From: Chengkuizengella sediminis
GTDB lineage: Bacteria > Bacillota > Bacilli > Paenibacillales > KCTC-33759
NCBI RefSeq assembly: GCF_010078385.1
Contig: NZ_SIJC01000001.1
Span: 62,001-126,000, forward strand
Direction: 5' to 3'
Length of the DNA stretch: 64,000 nucleotides
Below, in pieces: positions 53,832 through 62,997 of this stretch. The notes below the pieces were generated by a model that worked only from the letters and a program-made list of their open reading frames with translations, searched no databases and was not told where the DNA came from. The translations under genes were made by a program, and so were the position numbers. Position 1 is the first letter of the stretch. The number at the start of each line of letters is the position of its first letter.

Positions 53832-55022
53832 TTAAATCAAATTCATTTCTTTCCCTACTTTTTGATAAATGGCCAGGGTTTGATCTAACATTTCTTTTGT
53901 ATGTGCAGCTGTTGGCATATTTCGTACTCTACCTGTTCCTTTTGGTACAGTTGGAAAAACAATGGATTTAGCATAAATACCTTCCTCGTAAAGTCGTTTG
54001 CTAAAATGTTGTGTTTGTAATTCATCACCAATAATACAAGGAGTGATAGGAGTTTCACTTTTTCCAATATCAAAACCAAGTTCTGTTAACCCTCTTTTCA
54101 AGTATTTACTATTTTCCCATAATTTCTCCTGAAGCTCAGTACTATCTGATAAAATGTCTATGGATTTAATACTTGCTGCGATATCAGCTGGTGTCAAAGC
54201 GGTTGAAAATAAAAAGGGTCTACTGCGAACCTTTAACCAATCTATTAGATCTTTTTTACCAGCTACATAACCACCTACTACGCCTATCGCTTTTGATAAT
54301 GTACCAATTTGAAAATCAACTTTATCTGACAATTGAAAATGTTTAACTGTTCCTGCTCCATTTCCTAAAACTCCTGAACCATGAGCATCATCAACATATG
54401 TGATTAGATCAAACTCTTCAGCGATTTCCACAATCTCAGGAAGTTTGGCAATATCCCCATCCATTGAAAAAACGCCATCTGTAATCACCATGATTTTGTT
54501 ATATAATCCAGATTCCTTAGCCTCTTTTGCTTTTTTCCTTAAATCAAGCATATCGGAATGATTAACTCTAATAATTTTTGCCCTAGATAAACGACAACCA
54601 TCAATAATAGAGGCATGATTTAATTCATCAGACAATATCGCATCATTTTTATCCATGACAGCTGATATAGCAGCCATATTGCAGTTAAAACCAGATTGAT
54701 AAGCAATGGCTGATTCTGTGTGTTTGAAGTTTGCAAGTTTTTCTTCCAGTTCTATATGTAATTTAAATGTACCATTAATTGTACGGACAGCTCCTGCACC
54801 TACACCATATTCATTAATTGCTTCAATCATTGCTTGTTTTAAACGTTCATCAGTAGCTAATCCTAAATAATTGTTTGAGGATAAGTTAATGAGTTGTTTT
54901 CCATTAACTTTAATAACGGGTCCGTTTGAACTTTCAAGTGGATCAATTTCATTGTATAAACCCTTTTCTTTTAACTCATTTAAATTTTGATTTAAAAAAT
55001 CTTGCAAAACGTTACTTGACAT
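53832..55022 (-). CDS. kbl: Glycine C-acetyltransferase (2-amino-3-ketobutyrate CoA ligase)
   Basis: About 396 residues, a PLP-dependent alpha-oxoamine synthase. Motifs: [40 protein letters not shown], and the PLP Lys in [16 protein letters not shown]. It splits 2-amino-3-oxobutyrate with CoA into glycine and acetyl-CoA. The adjacent tdh confirms this over BioF or HemA. ATG 55022 is chosen because GGAGG lies 8 bases upstream; the longer frame to 55043 lacks a site. Confidence 0.9.
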   Translation of the reverse strand: MSSNVLQDFLNQNLNELKEKGLYNEIDPLESSNGPVIKVNGKQLINLSSNNYLGLATDERLKQAMIEAINEYGVGAGAVRTINGTFKLHIELEEKLANFKHTESAIAYQSGFNCNMAAISAVMDKNDAILSDELNHASIIDGCRLSRAKIIRVNHSDMLDLRKKAKEAKESGLYNKIMVITDGVFSMDGDIAKLPEIVEIAEEFDLITYVDDAHGSGVLGNGAGTVKHFQLSDKVDFQIGTLSKAIGVVGGYVAGKKDLIDWLKVRSRPFLFSTALTPADIAASIKSIDILSDSTELQEKLWENSKYLKRGLTELGFDIGKSETPITPCIIGDELQTQHFSKRLYEEGIYAKSIVFPTVPKGTGRVRNMPTAAHTKEMLDQTLAIYQKVGKEMNLI

Positions 55023-55281
55023 ATCTTGTACCTCCGTCATCAATTGTTATATTTTGTAATCTAGACAAATACAAAAATCCATATATGGTGGACATTATGT
55101 TAGGTATTAATAAAAGCGCTTTAACTCTTTTATATCAATGTTTTTATTAATAATATTATATACTATTATTTCATTTTTGTTTACCCTATATGGACATTTT
55201 TATAAAAATATTTGTGATTAGGGTCATTATTAGCCTTTTCACATCCCACATATAATTATTTTGCTGTTTTTTGTTATATTA

Positions 55282-55320
55282 AATACAAAAAAGACCTTTT
55301 AATTTCTTAAAAGGTCTTAA
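55282..55320 (-). terminator. Terminator of the sda-M24 operon
   Basis: AAGACCTTTT (55291-55300) pairs perfectly with AAAAGGTCTT (55309-55318). A T-run follows on the minus strand. It lies 43 bases past the last M24 peptidase stop. Confidence 0.85.
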
Positions 55321-55361
55321 ACAGAATGATTGATCCATGATAAGTTTAAAATATTAAGACA

Positions 55362-56429
55362 TTACAATATAATTAATTCTTTTGATGATTTCGTAAGTAC
55401 TTCATGCCCATCTTCTGTAATGACAACATCATCTTCGATACGAACACCACCAACTCCTGGAATATAAATGCCTGGTTCCAATGTAGCAACCATCCCTGCC
55501 TGTAGGGTTAAAGTGGATTTTGGGGATAGGAATGGCTCTTCCCATAAATTCAATCCAATGCCGTGACCTGCACTATTACCGCAGTAATGACCGTATCCTT
55601 TTTCGTTTATGTAATCTCTGGAATTTGCATCAATATCTTTACCGTGAATGCCAGGTCTCATGGCCTCAACAGAGCGAACTTGAGCTTCAAGTACAATGTT
55701 ATACATATTACGCATCTCTTCAGTTGGTGTTCCCACTGAAATTGTGCGAGTGATATCTGAAATGTATCCTTTGTAAATCGCTCCAAAATCTAACGTGATC
55801 ATCTCACCTTTTTCAATGAGCTTATCAGTAGCAACACCATGAGGCATAGCTCCACGCAAACCTGAAGCAATGATAATATCAAAAGAAGAACCACTTGCAC
55901 CTAGTTGACGCATACGGTTTTCTAACTCATTAGAGATTTCATGTTCAGTCACACCTGGTCGAATAAAACCTAGAATATGCTCAAAAGCGGAATCTGCAAT
56001 TTTAGCAGAGGATTTAAGTAAATCTACTTCTTTAGATGTTTTAATTGTTCTGAACGTTTCGATGATACCCGAAGTAGGAATCATTTCAGCATGGATTGCT
56101 TCGTTATATTTTGAAAAAACACCGTATGTCATGTCTTCCTGTTCAAACCCTAATTTCTTAATATCTAACTTATTTATGACTTCAGGTACTTCAATAAATA
56201 GAGAATTTCGATCCTGATATTTGATTACTTTAAAATTTTTGGTTTGAACTCGTGCCTGCTCTACATAACGGTAGTCCGTGAGAAATATAGCATCAGTTTC
56301 AGTTATAAGTGCAATCCCAGCAGTTCCTGTAAATCCTGTGAAATAAAATCGATTTTGTGGATTTGTGATTAAAAAACCATCAATATCTAGTTTAGACATC
56401 TTCGTACGTAATTGTTTTATCTTTTCCAT
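55362..56429 (-). CDS. M24 metallopeptidase (Xaa-Pro dipeptidase/aminopeptidase) 1
   Basis: A 355-residue pita-bread peptidase. Metal ligands: LDFGAIYKGYISDITRT (two Asp), HGIGLNLWEEP (His), LEPGIYIPG (Glu), VRIEDDVV (Glu). The N-terminal creatinase-like domain (1-125) is present. Such enzymes cut X-Pro bonds in dipeptides or peptide N-termini. Follows the second M24 gene after 14 bases; last gene of the operon with serine dehydratase. Confidence 0.88.
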   Translation of the reverse strand: MEKIKQLRTKMSKLDIDGFLITNPQNRFYFTGFTGTAGIALITETDAIFLTDYRYVEQARVQTKNFKVIKYQDRNSLFIEVPEVINKLDIKKLGFEQEDMTYGVFSKYNEAIHAEMIPTSGIIETFRTIKTSKEVDLLKSSAKIADSAFEHILGFIRPGVTEHEISNELENRMRQLGASGSSFDIIIASGLRGAMPHGVATDKLIEKGEMITLDFGAIYKGYISDITRTISVGTPTEEMRNMYNIVLEAQVRSVEAMRPGIHGKDIDANSRDYINEKGYGHYCGNSAGHGIGLNLWEEPFLSPKSTLTLQAGMVATLEPGIYIPGVGGVRIEDDVVITEDGHEVLTKSSKELIIL

Positions 56430-56443
56430 AATCGCTCCTTTCC

Positions 56444-57535
56444 CTATAAATCTAATGTTTGTAACTCTTTTGGAAATGTAGACAATACATTTACTCCATC
56501 TTTTGTAACTACCACGTTATCTTCTATACGAACACCAGTTAATTTAGGGTTATAGATACCTGGTTCGATCGTAAATGTCATCCCCTCACGAAGTAAACCT
56601 TCTGCTTTACTATGAACCGAAGGATGTTCATGAATCTCCATTCCGAATCCGTGTCCCACACGATTAATAAAATACTGCCCATAACCTCTGTTTTCAATTA
56701 CTGCTCTAGCAGATAGATCAACATTCGCAATTGGCTCGCCTGGTCTAACTGATTCAATCGCTTGTAAATTTGCCTGTAGTACTGTATCATAAATGTCTTT
56801 AAGTTGATCGTTAATTTCCCCAATTGCGAAGGTTCTTGATAAATCTGAAACGTATCCATCTAAAATAACCCCGAAGTCCAGCAATAAGAATTCACCTGTT
56901 TTGATTTTACGATCTCCTGGGTGACCATGTGGATGACCTGCTTTTTCCCCTGCTAATACAATGCTTGAAAAGGAAGGACCTTGCGTTCCTAGTCTCTTTA
57001 TTTGATATTCTAACTCGGCTACAACTTCCATCTCAGTAACATCTAACTTAATTTTAGGAATTGTTAAGCGTAATGCTTCTTCTGTGATTTGAATTGCTTT
57101 TTTGATTTTCGCAATCTCGTCTTGACTTTTAGATACACGCATTTCTTGAAGCAGTTCATCTATCTCATGAATTTCACCAGCCTTAGCTATACCCACCACA
57201 GCTTCATAACTTTTCACTGTAAGATGATTTTTCTCTAAACCCAGCGTTGAGATATTAGATGGTAAATAACGTTGCAATACTTCATAAGCATTTTCAGCAT
57301 CATCATGGGAGTAAATTTTTCTGACACTAGATACAGTTTCAGCGTTCCCTGCATCGAGCAAAGGAAGGAATAAAAATGGGTCTTCCCCTTTTATTAAAAC
57401 AAGTCCCATAAAACGTTCATGTGGATCAGTCAGGAAGCCTGTAAAGTAATATACATTTTTTGGTTGAGTTATCAATAGTACATCCACAGATTGATGCTCC
57501 ATATAATCCACTAACTTTTTAATTCTTGTATCCAT
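56444..57535 (-). CDS. M24 metallopeptidase (Xaa-Pro dipeptidase/aminopeptidase) 2
   Basis: A 363-residue paralogue of the neighbouring peptidase. Metal ligands: LDFGVILDGYVSDLSRT, VGHGFGMEIHEHPS, IEPGIYNP, VRIEDNVVV. The N-terminal domain includes TQPKNVYYFTGFLTDPHERF. The two copies differ throughout, so they probably have different peptide preference. GGAAG precedes ATG. Gap to sdaAA 26 bases. Confidence 0.88.
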   Translation of the reverse strand: MDTRIKKLVDYMEHQSVDVLLITQPKNVYYFTGFLTDPHERFMGLVLIKGEDPFLFLPLLDAGNAETVSSVRKIYSHDDAENAYEVLQRYLPSNISTLGLEKNHLTVKSYEAVVGIAKAGEIHEIDELLQEMRVSKSQDEIAKIKKAIQITEEALRLTIPKIKLDVTEMEVVAELEYQIKRLGTQGPSFSSIVLAGEKAGHPHGHPGDRKIKTGEFLLLDFGVILDGYVSDLSRTFAIGEINDQLKDIYDTVLQANLQAIESVRPGEPIANVDLSARAVIENRGYGQYFINRVGHGFGMEIHEHPSVHSKAEGLLREGMTFTIEPGIYNPKLTGVRIEDNVVVTKDGVNVLSTFPKELQTLDL

Positions 57536-57561
57536 AAGTACACTACTTCCCTTCTATTCCA

Positions 57562-58449
57562 TCAATTGTTTTTATTTAATGACACTCCAAAAATTTTTTC
57601 TTGTAATTCCTTACCTGTAGGTGTAGCTGCTAAACCACCTTGTGCAGTTTCTTTTAATGCCGTAGGCATATTTTGACCTATTTTATACATAGCATCAATA
57701 ACTTCATCACAAGGAATACGACTTGTAATACCTGCTAATGCCATATCAGCAGCAATCATTGCATTAGAAGCTCCCATCGCATTTCTTTTCACACAAGGTA
57801 CTTCAACTAATCCTGCAACGGGATCACATACTAAACCGAGCATATTTTTCAACGTAATCGCCATCGCTTCAGATGATTGTTTTGGAGTACCGCCTGCCAT
57901 TTCCACGATGGCTGCGGCAGCCATTCCAGAAGCGGACCCTACCTCAGCCTGGCAACCTCCTGCAGCCCCAGAAATAGAAGCATTATTGGCTACAACAAAC
58001 CCAAAAGCCCCAGCTGTAAATAAAAATTCAATCATTTGTTCTCTAGAAGGATTTAATTTATTTTTCAAAGCAAACAATGTACCTGGTACAACACCCGCTG
58101 AACCAGCAGTCGGTGTAGCACATATCGTTCCCATAGCAGCATTTACTTCATTTGTCGCTACAGCTTTACTAACCGCATCTAAGATAATTTCACCTGTTAA
58201 AAACTGCCCTTTTTGAATATACTTTTGCAATAGAACTGCATCTCCACCCGTTAAACCTGAAAATGAATGGACACCAGCTAATCCTTTTTCTACTGCTCTT
58301 TCCATAACGTCTAAATTTTGTCCCATTAACGAAAGTACTTCTTCACGTGTTTTTTCTTTTACTTCCATTTCTTGCTCAATCATAACTTGAGCAATTTTTA
58401 TGTTTTTATTTTCTGCTAATTGGACAAGTTCAGCTACATTCCGAAACAT
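57562..58449 (-). CDS. sdaAA: L-serine dehydratase, iron-sulfur-dependent, alpha subunit
   Basis: A 295-residue catalytic subunit. Cluster-binding and active-site blocks: ICATPTAGSAGVVPGTLFAL, GGCQAEVGSASGMAAAAIVE, GLVCDPVAGLVEVPCVKRNA (Cys residues for the 4Fe-4S cluster). It converts L-serine to pyruvate and ammonia with SdaAB. AGAGGAGG lies 7 bases before ATG. The 121-base gap to sdaAB is longer than usual for this pair. Confidence 0.92.
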   Translation of the reverse strand: MFRNVAELVQLAENKNIKIAQVMIEQEMEVKEKTREEVLSLMGQNLDVMERAVEKGLAGVHSFSGLTGGDAVLLQKYIQKGQFLTGEIILDAVSKAVATNEVNAAMGTICATPTAGSAGVVPGTLFALKNKLNPSREQMIEFLFTAGAFGFVVANNASISGAAGGCQAEVGSASGMAAAAIVEMAGGTPKQSSEAMAITLKNMLGLVCDPVAGLVEVPCVKRNAMGASNAMIAADMALAGITSRIPCDEVIDAMYKIGQNMPTALKETAQGGLAATPTGKELQEKIFGVSLNKNN

Positions 58450-58570
58450 TAAGTTTCCTCCTCTCTATTCACGTTCCATTTCATGGAAGACCGGTCACAC
58501 TATATCAATACACTCTGTTTTATAAACGGAATAATATTTCTTTAAGTATTTTTTACTTATAGGGGATTTG

Positions 58571-59233
58571 TTAATCGACAATCTTGGTCACTTGTAATAT
58601 ATTTGGTAATAACGATAAATCATCTAAAACAGATTGATCAATATTCTGATCTACCTCTATTGTCATTAATGCAAGTTTCCCTCTTTCTTTTCTGGAAACT
58701 TCCATATGACCAATATTAATTTGATGTTTGGCTAATAAGTTAGATACAGAAGCAATAGCACCAAATTTGTCATTGTGTGCAATTAAAATAGCTGGGTGAT
58801 TTCCTGACAATTTCAATTCAAAACCGTTCAACTCTGTAATTTCAATCTTTCCACCACCAATGGAAATTCCAACCAATTCAAGCTCGCCAGCATCATCACC
58901 AATTTTAACTCTTGCCGTATTGGGATGATCCGTTACTGCGTCTTCTTCTCTAAAACTAACATTTATCCCTAACTGATGTGCTATACCGAGTGCGGACTTG
59001 ATCCGTTCATCAAAGGTATCAAAATCTAAAATACCTCCAATAATAGCAACATCTGTACCATGACCTTTATATGTGTTAGCAAAAGAGCCATAAAAAGATA
59101 TTGTAATCCACTTTGGTTGTCTGCCAAATAAACTACGAGCAACCTTACCAATCCTTGCCGCACCAGCCGTATGAGAACTAGATGGACCAATCATCACAGG
59201 TCCGATAATATCAAACACACTTTTAAATTTCAT
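58571..59233 (-). CDS. sdaAB: L-serine dehydratase, iron-sulfur-dependent, beta subunit
   Basis: About 220 residues. DIIGPVMIGPSSSHTAGAAR at the N-terminus and a C-terminal ACT domain (GNHPAILIAHNDKFGAIASV, MTIEVDQNIDQ) that usually binds serine. ATG 59233 is chosen (AAAGGAGG 8 bases upstream) over the longer frame. First gene of the operon; an elaborate inverted repeat lies upstream. Confidence 0.92.
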   Translation of the reverse strand: MKFKSVFDIIGPVMIGPSSSHTAGAARIGKVARSLFGRQPKWITISFYGSFANTYKGHGTDVAIIGGILDFDTFDERIKSALGIAHQLGINVSFREEDAVTDHPNTARVKIGDDAGELELVGISIGGGKIEITELNGFELKLSGNHPAILIAHNDKFGAIASVSNLLAKHQINIGHMEVSRKERGKLALMTIEVDQNIDQSVLDDLSLLPNILQVTKIVD

Positions 59234-59300
59234 AGTGCTGTCCTCCTTTCCGGTCACTAAAAAACCTATATTTATTTAAATAATTCATCATATTTTATAC

Positions 59301-59367
59301 TAATTTACACAAATAATTCGCTCACATTACTAGTAATATAGATGTGAATTTTATGTGTAAATTTACA
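59301..59367. promoter_or_regulatory. Candidate operator cluster upstream of sdaAB
   Basis: AATTTACACA (59301-59310) is inverted at TGTGTAAATT (59353-59362); inside lie TCACAT (59321-59326) and ATGTGA (59341-59346). GTGTAAATTTACAC (59354-59367) is itself a perfect palindrome. Three TTTACAC half-sites in 67 bases suggest cooperative binding of one regulator. It sits 68-134 bases before the sdaAB start. Confidence 0.55.
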
Positions 59368-59473
59368 CCCTAAGAATATCATAAGAACCTTCTAATGGGA
59401 ACAAGGAAGTTTACTCATTTCTTTGAATAAATATATACCCCAAAAAGTGAACATAATATGAAGAGGTGATATT

Positions 59474-59502
59474 AAAAAGACAGAAAGTGATTTCACCTTC
59501 TG
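59474..59502 (-). terminator. Terminator of the MFS gene
   Basis: CAGAAAGTGA (59481-59490) pairs with TCACCTTCTG (59493-59502) with one G-U pair; a T-run follows on the minus strand. Confidence 0.65.
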
Positions 59503-59522
59503 CCTACCACTTATACAACCTT

Positions 59523-60761
59523 TCAGCCTTTATTTGCATTTACTCGCAACTGTATTTTATCAAAAATCAAATAATAAATAGTTGTACCCAAGAGTCCAAT
59601 ACAAGTAATAATGATTGCCATTACAAAAGAGGATAAAAACGCACCTAGCGCAACGACAATGGATGAAATCAACATGCTTAAATTAAAGCTCATTCCTTTT
59701 ATCGCCATATATGAGCTTCTTGCATCATCAGGTGGTAATGCAGCCATACTGGATTGTTCAACAGGAACTCTAATCACTTCTCCAACAGTTGCAATGATCA
59801 TCATGATAAATAAAAGCCAGATATTATTTGAAAAAGAGATCACACCATAACCTACAACAAACATTAAACATCCAGTTATTAAAACGTTTTTTTCCTTAAA
59901 TCGCTCTATAAACTTTGCAGCAAATATTGCAAACAATGCAACTAGTATTGTATTTTCTGTTCTCAAAAAGCCTAACATTTGTATCCCTTGAATTTCCCAA
60001 TTTATGAAATATTGATTTGTCATTTCTTCACTTAAACGAATAGCAATAAAATTCGTTAAATTAAATTCCATGGATAAAACCAAAATCCCTGCAGCCATGA
60101 ACCAAATAAACAACCGATCTTTAAATACCATTTTATAGGTATCAAATATATCCGACATGTGAAAGGAGGCACTTTCTTTTTGATTTGGAAAATAACTCTC
60201 TTTTATAAAAAACACAATCAATGAAACTGTAATTAGAGAAGCCAATGACAATCCAATTAATAATTCAAATAAATAATCTTTGAATAAAAAGGCACCTAGA
60301 ATTCCACCGATAGCAATAGACAGATTGTTCGCCCAATAGGTGATTGAATACATAAGTTTTCGCTGTTCAGGTGTACTTACATCGATTAACATGGCTTGAT
60401 GTGCTGGGCCAGAAAACCCCCAACAAATCGTGTTTACAGTCATCATTAAAAATGTAATCAAAACCGATTCAGCCCAAGGAGAGTTGAAAGCCATCATCGT
60501 AAAAAAGGCAAAAAACCTGATGATCTCTGCATACATCATGATTTTTCTTCGTCCTATACGATCAGAAATAAAACCACCAAAGAAATTGAATATAACCCCA
60601 ACAATAACATTAACAAAAAGCAACAATCCAGTAATCCCTTCCCCATAATACTGTGCAAGATAAATTGCCATAAACGGAAATATCATACTGCCTATGAACC
60701 TACTGATAAATGTTTCAATAATACGAATTTTAATATTAATATGAAAATCTTTAAATTTCAT
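59523..60761 (-). CDS. MFS transporter (drug/H+ antiporter-like)
   Basis: About 412 residues, 12 predicted helices. Loop 2-3 signature GGFISDRIGRRKIMMYAEII and IDVSTPEQRKLMYSITYW in the central region fit multidrug-type MFS exporters (MdtH/YttB-like). Substrate unknown. ATG 60761 follows AGGAGGGAG by 7 bases. Single gene between two terminators. Confidence 0.82.
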   Translation of the reverse strand: MKFKDFHINIKIRIIETFISRFIGSMIFPFMAIYLAQYYGEGITGLLLFVNVIVGVIFNFFGGFISDRIGRRKIMMYAEIIRFFAFFTMMAFNSPWAESVLITFLMMTVNTICWGFSGPAHQAMLIDVSTPEQRKLMYSITYWANNLSIAIGGILGAFLFKDYLFELLIGLSLASLITVSLIVFFIKESYFPNQKESASFHMSDIFDTYKMVFKDRLFIWFMAAGILVLSMEFNLTNFIAIRLSEEMTNQYFINWEIQGIQMLGFLRTENTILVALFAIFAAKFIERFKEKNVLITGCLMFVVGYGVISFSNNIWLLFIMMIIATVGEVIRVPVEQSSMAALPPDDARSSYMAIKGMSFNLSMLISSIVVALGAFLSSFVMAIIITCIGLLGTTIYYLIFDKIQLRVNANKG

Positions 60762-60923
60762 CACTCTCTCCCTCCTAGCTGTCTATCAAAATTTTAGAGT
60801 AATTTTACTATTATATAGGGATCCGTATGTTTTGGCAATCATTATTTTTCATAGGAAAATATCCCACTTATGATTTTAGAATAATTCAATTAGATGCACA
60901 TCGCACAAAAGCAGGATGTATAT

Positions 60924-60941
60924 CTACAACTTAAGTTGTAG
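60924..60941. promoter_or_regulatory. Perfect 18-base palindrome upstream of the MFS gene
   Basis: CTACAACTTAAGTTGTAG, 163 bases before the MFS start. A free-standing palindrome without T-run, so more likely a protein site than a terminator. Confidence 0.35.
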
Positions 60942-60952
60942 GTACGAGGAAA

Positions 60953-60988
60953 ACAAAAAACGATAAATTTGATTTCAAATTTATCGTT
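60953..60988 (-). terminator. Terminator of the TRAP transporter operon
   Basis: AACGATAAATTTGA (60959-60972) pairs perfectly with TCAAATTTATCGTT (60975-60988); six T follow on the minus strand. Confidence 0.85.
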
Positions 60989-61025
60989 AAAAGTTGAAAT
61001 GTTTGATTATTTTAATTCTAAGGTT

Positions 61026-62450
61026 TTATCTCAAACTATAAATAAGATCAGGCAACCATAAACTAATGGCTGGTATATATGTAATTAATATCAAACCAAT
61101 TACAACAGCAATTAACCACGGGAATGCTGATTTTGTAACGTCTAATAAAGACATTTTTGTCATTCCGCTAGCTACATATAAATTAAGTCCTACAGGAGGG
61201 GTAATCATGCCTACCTCCATATTCACAACCATGATAATCCCAAAGTGTATCGGATCGATACCCATGGCTAATGCAACTGGAAATAAAATAGGCGCTAATA
61301 TTGTAATAATCGCGGTTGGTTCCATAAATTGGCCCGCAATAAATAGTAATAGATTCACAATTAATAAAAAGACAATGGGTCCTACATTCCATGCTGTAAT
61401 CCATTCTGCAATGTTATGGGGAATTCGTTCTAACGTAACGATATGTGCAAATAACATCGCCATGGCAATGATAAAAAATAACATTGCAGTGGTTTTACTA
61501 GAATCTATTAAAATTTTCGGAATATCTTTTATCTTTAAATCCCGATGGATAAACAGTCCCACAACAAGACCTATAAATACAGCAACTGCTGCAGATTCAG
61601 TTGGTGTAAAATAGCCAGTATAAATTCCTCCAATAACAACTATCGGTAGTAATAAGCTCCAAAAACCATCTTTTAATGCTTTAAACCTTTCCTTTAAGCT
61701 TACTTTTTGTGCAATTTTAAAACCATTTTTTTTTGCAATGATAAAACTAACCATCGACAATAAAAATGCGAGCATAATTCCGGGAATTATCCCAGCTAGA
61801 AAAAGTTTTCCTGCAGATTGATCAACAGTGACCGCATAAACAATCATCGGGATACTAGGAGGAATCAAGATTCCTAATGAACCTGCTGTTGAAATGGAAC
61901 CTACAGCGTATGACTTTGAATAACCATGTTTCACCATAGCAGGAATCATAATCCCTCCAATTGCAACAACCGTTGCAGGAGATGAACCAGAAATAGCTGC
62001 AAAAAGAGCACACGCTGCAACACTTGCGATTGATAATCCACCTGGTATATGTCCTACCCATGCATTAGTCAGATTAATAATCCTTTTTGCAACACCTCCT
62101 GCTGTAAAAATGTTCCCTGCTAAAATAAATAGTGGAATGGCCATGAGTGTAAAATGACTTAGACCTGAAAATACTTTACCAGCTAAATCAGGCATAGGGT
62201 CTGTTGTAAAATAATAAATGGATGCTAGTGATGACAAACCCAAAGATACAGCAATAGGTAACCCCATAAAAAGAAGAAGAAATAATAGTGAAAACAAAGC
62301 AAGCCCCATACTATTGATTTGAATGGCATAAATAACACCAAATATTGAAATAAGAATCAGCAAATATGTAAATATTTTGTTTTGAAGCGTGTTTTTATTT
62401 TTCGGAGACATCATCTTCTCTTTATTATTTACTCTTGTGATTGTATTCAA
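61026..62450 (-). CDS. dctM: TRAP transporter large permease (DctM)
   Basis: A 474-residue permease with about 12-13 helices. Family blocks: MGLPIAVSLGLSSLASIYYF, MAIPLFILAGNIFTAGGVAK, ALFAAISGSSPATVVAIGGI, ILIPPSIPMIVYAV, NMEVGMITPPVGLNLYVASG. TTG 62450 overlaps the dctQ stop (TTGA), indicating coupling; an ATG 36 bases further in is possible. Na+-driven uptake of an organic acid, substrate set by DctP. Confidence 0.9.
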   Translation of the reverse strand: MNTITRVNNKEKMMSPKNKNTLQNKIFTYLLILISIFGVIYAIQINSMGLALFSLLFLLLFMGLPIAVSLGLSSLASIYYFTTDPMPDLAGKVFSGLSHFTLMAIPLFILAGNIFTAGGVAKRIINLTNAWVGHIPGGLSIASVAACALFAAISGSSPATVVAIGGIMIPAMVKHGYSKSYAVGSISTAGSLGILIPPSIPMIVYAVTVDQSAGKLFLAGIIPGIMLAFLLSMVSFIIAKKNGFKIAQKVSLKERFKALKDGFWSLLLPIVVIGGIYTGYFTPTESAAVAVFIGLVVGLFIHRDLKIKDIPKILIDSSKTTAMLFFIIAMAMLFAHIVTLERIPHNIAEWITAWNVGPIVFLLIVNLLLFIAGQFMEPTAIITILAPILFPVALAMGIDPIHFGIIMVVNMEVGMITPPVGLNLYVASGMTKMSLLDVTKSAFPWLIAVVIGLILITYIPAISLWLPDLIYSLR

Positions 62451-62950
62451 GAACCTTCACCCTCTTCCTGTTTGAACTGATCGATGGTTTTTTTGAAGTA
62501 AAGAATTAGTTCTTGTATAAATCGTAAGCTCATTAATCCAAACGATATGGGCACAATAGATTTAGGAATGTACACAGGTATTTCCATTTCAGGTGTCACC
62601 TGACCTAACGAATAAAGGATTTGTACATGCTGTATGCCTAATATAGTGATCACCACGCAAAAAAAGATACATAAGCATAAAGCTCCTATACCAATCAACT
62701 TTTGTATTGCGAATGGAAACTGTTTCACAATGATGTCAATTCCTATATGGACCTTTTCTCTCACTCCAATCGAAGCCCCGACTAACCCACATGTGATTAA
62801 TAAATATATAGAGGCTTCAAAAGAAAAACCTAAAGTCTTGTCAAATATTCTTAATACAATTTCTAAAAATGTGATGAAAACACCTAGAGATAATGCGATG
62901 GAGACTATGATTTCTTCCAATTGATTTAAAATGGTATTCCATTTCTTCAA
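62447..62950 (-). CDS. dctQ: TRAP transporter small permease (DctQ)
   Basis: A 167-residue protein with four helices, typical of DctQ (TFLEIVLRIFDKTLGFSFEA, VREKVHIGIDIIVKQFP, LRFIQELILYFKK). Start is TTG after AGGTGAT. It links DctM and the binding protein. 47 bases after the dctP stop. Confidence 0.85.
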   Translation of the reverse strand: MKKWNTILNQLEEIIVSIALSLGVFITFLEIVLRIFDKTLGFSFEASIYLLITCGLVGASIGVREKVHIGIDIIVKQFPFAIQKLIGIGALCLCIFFCVVITILGIQHVQILYSLGQVTPEMEIPVYIPKSIVPISFGLMSLRFIQELILYFKKTIDQFKQEEGEGS

Positions 62951-62997
62951 CTGTAATCACCTACAACTTTCCAACCTCACTTTTGTGTGACATTTTA

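Noticed and set aside
61066..61614. 182-codon plus-strand frame opposite dctM
   Set aside because: Shadow of a clear membrane transporter gene; no ribosome binding site or family pattern.
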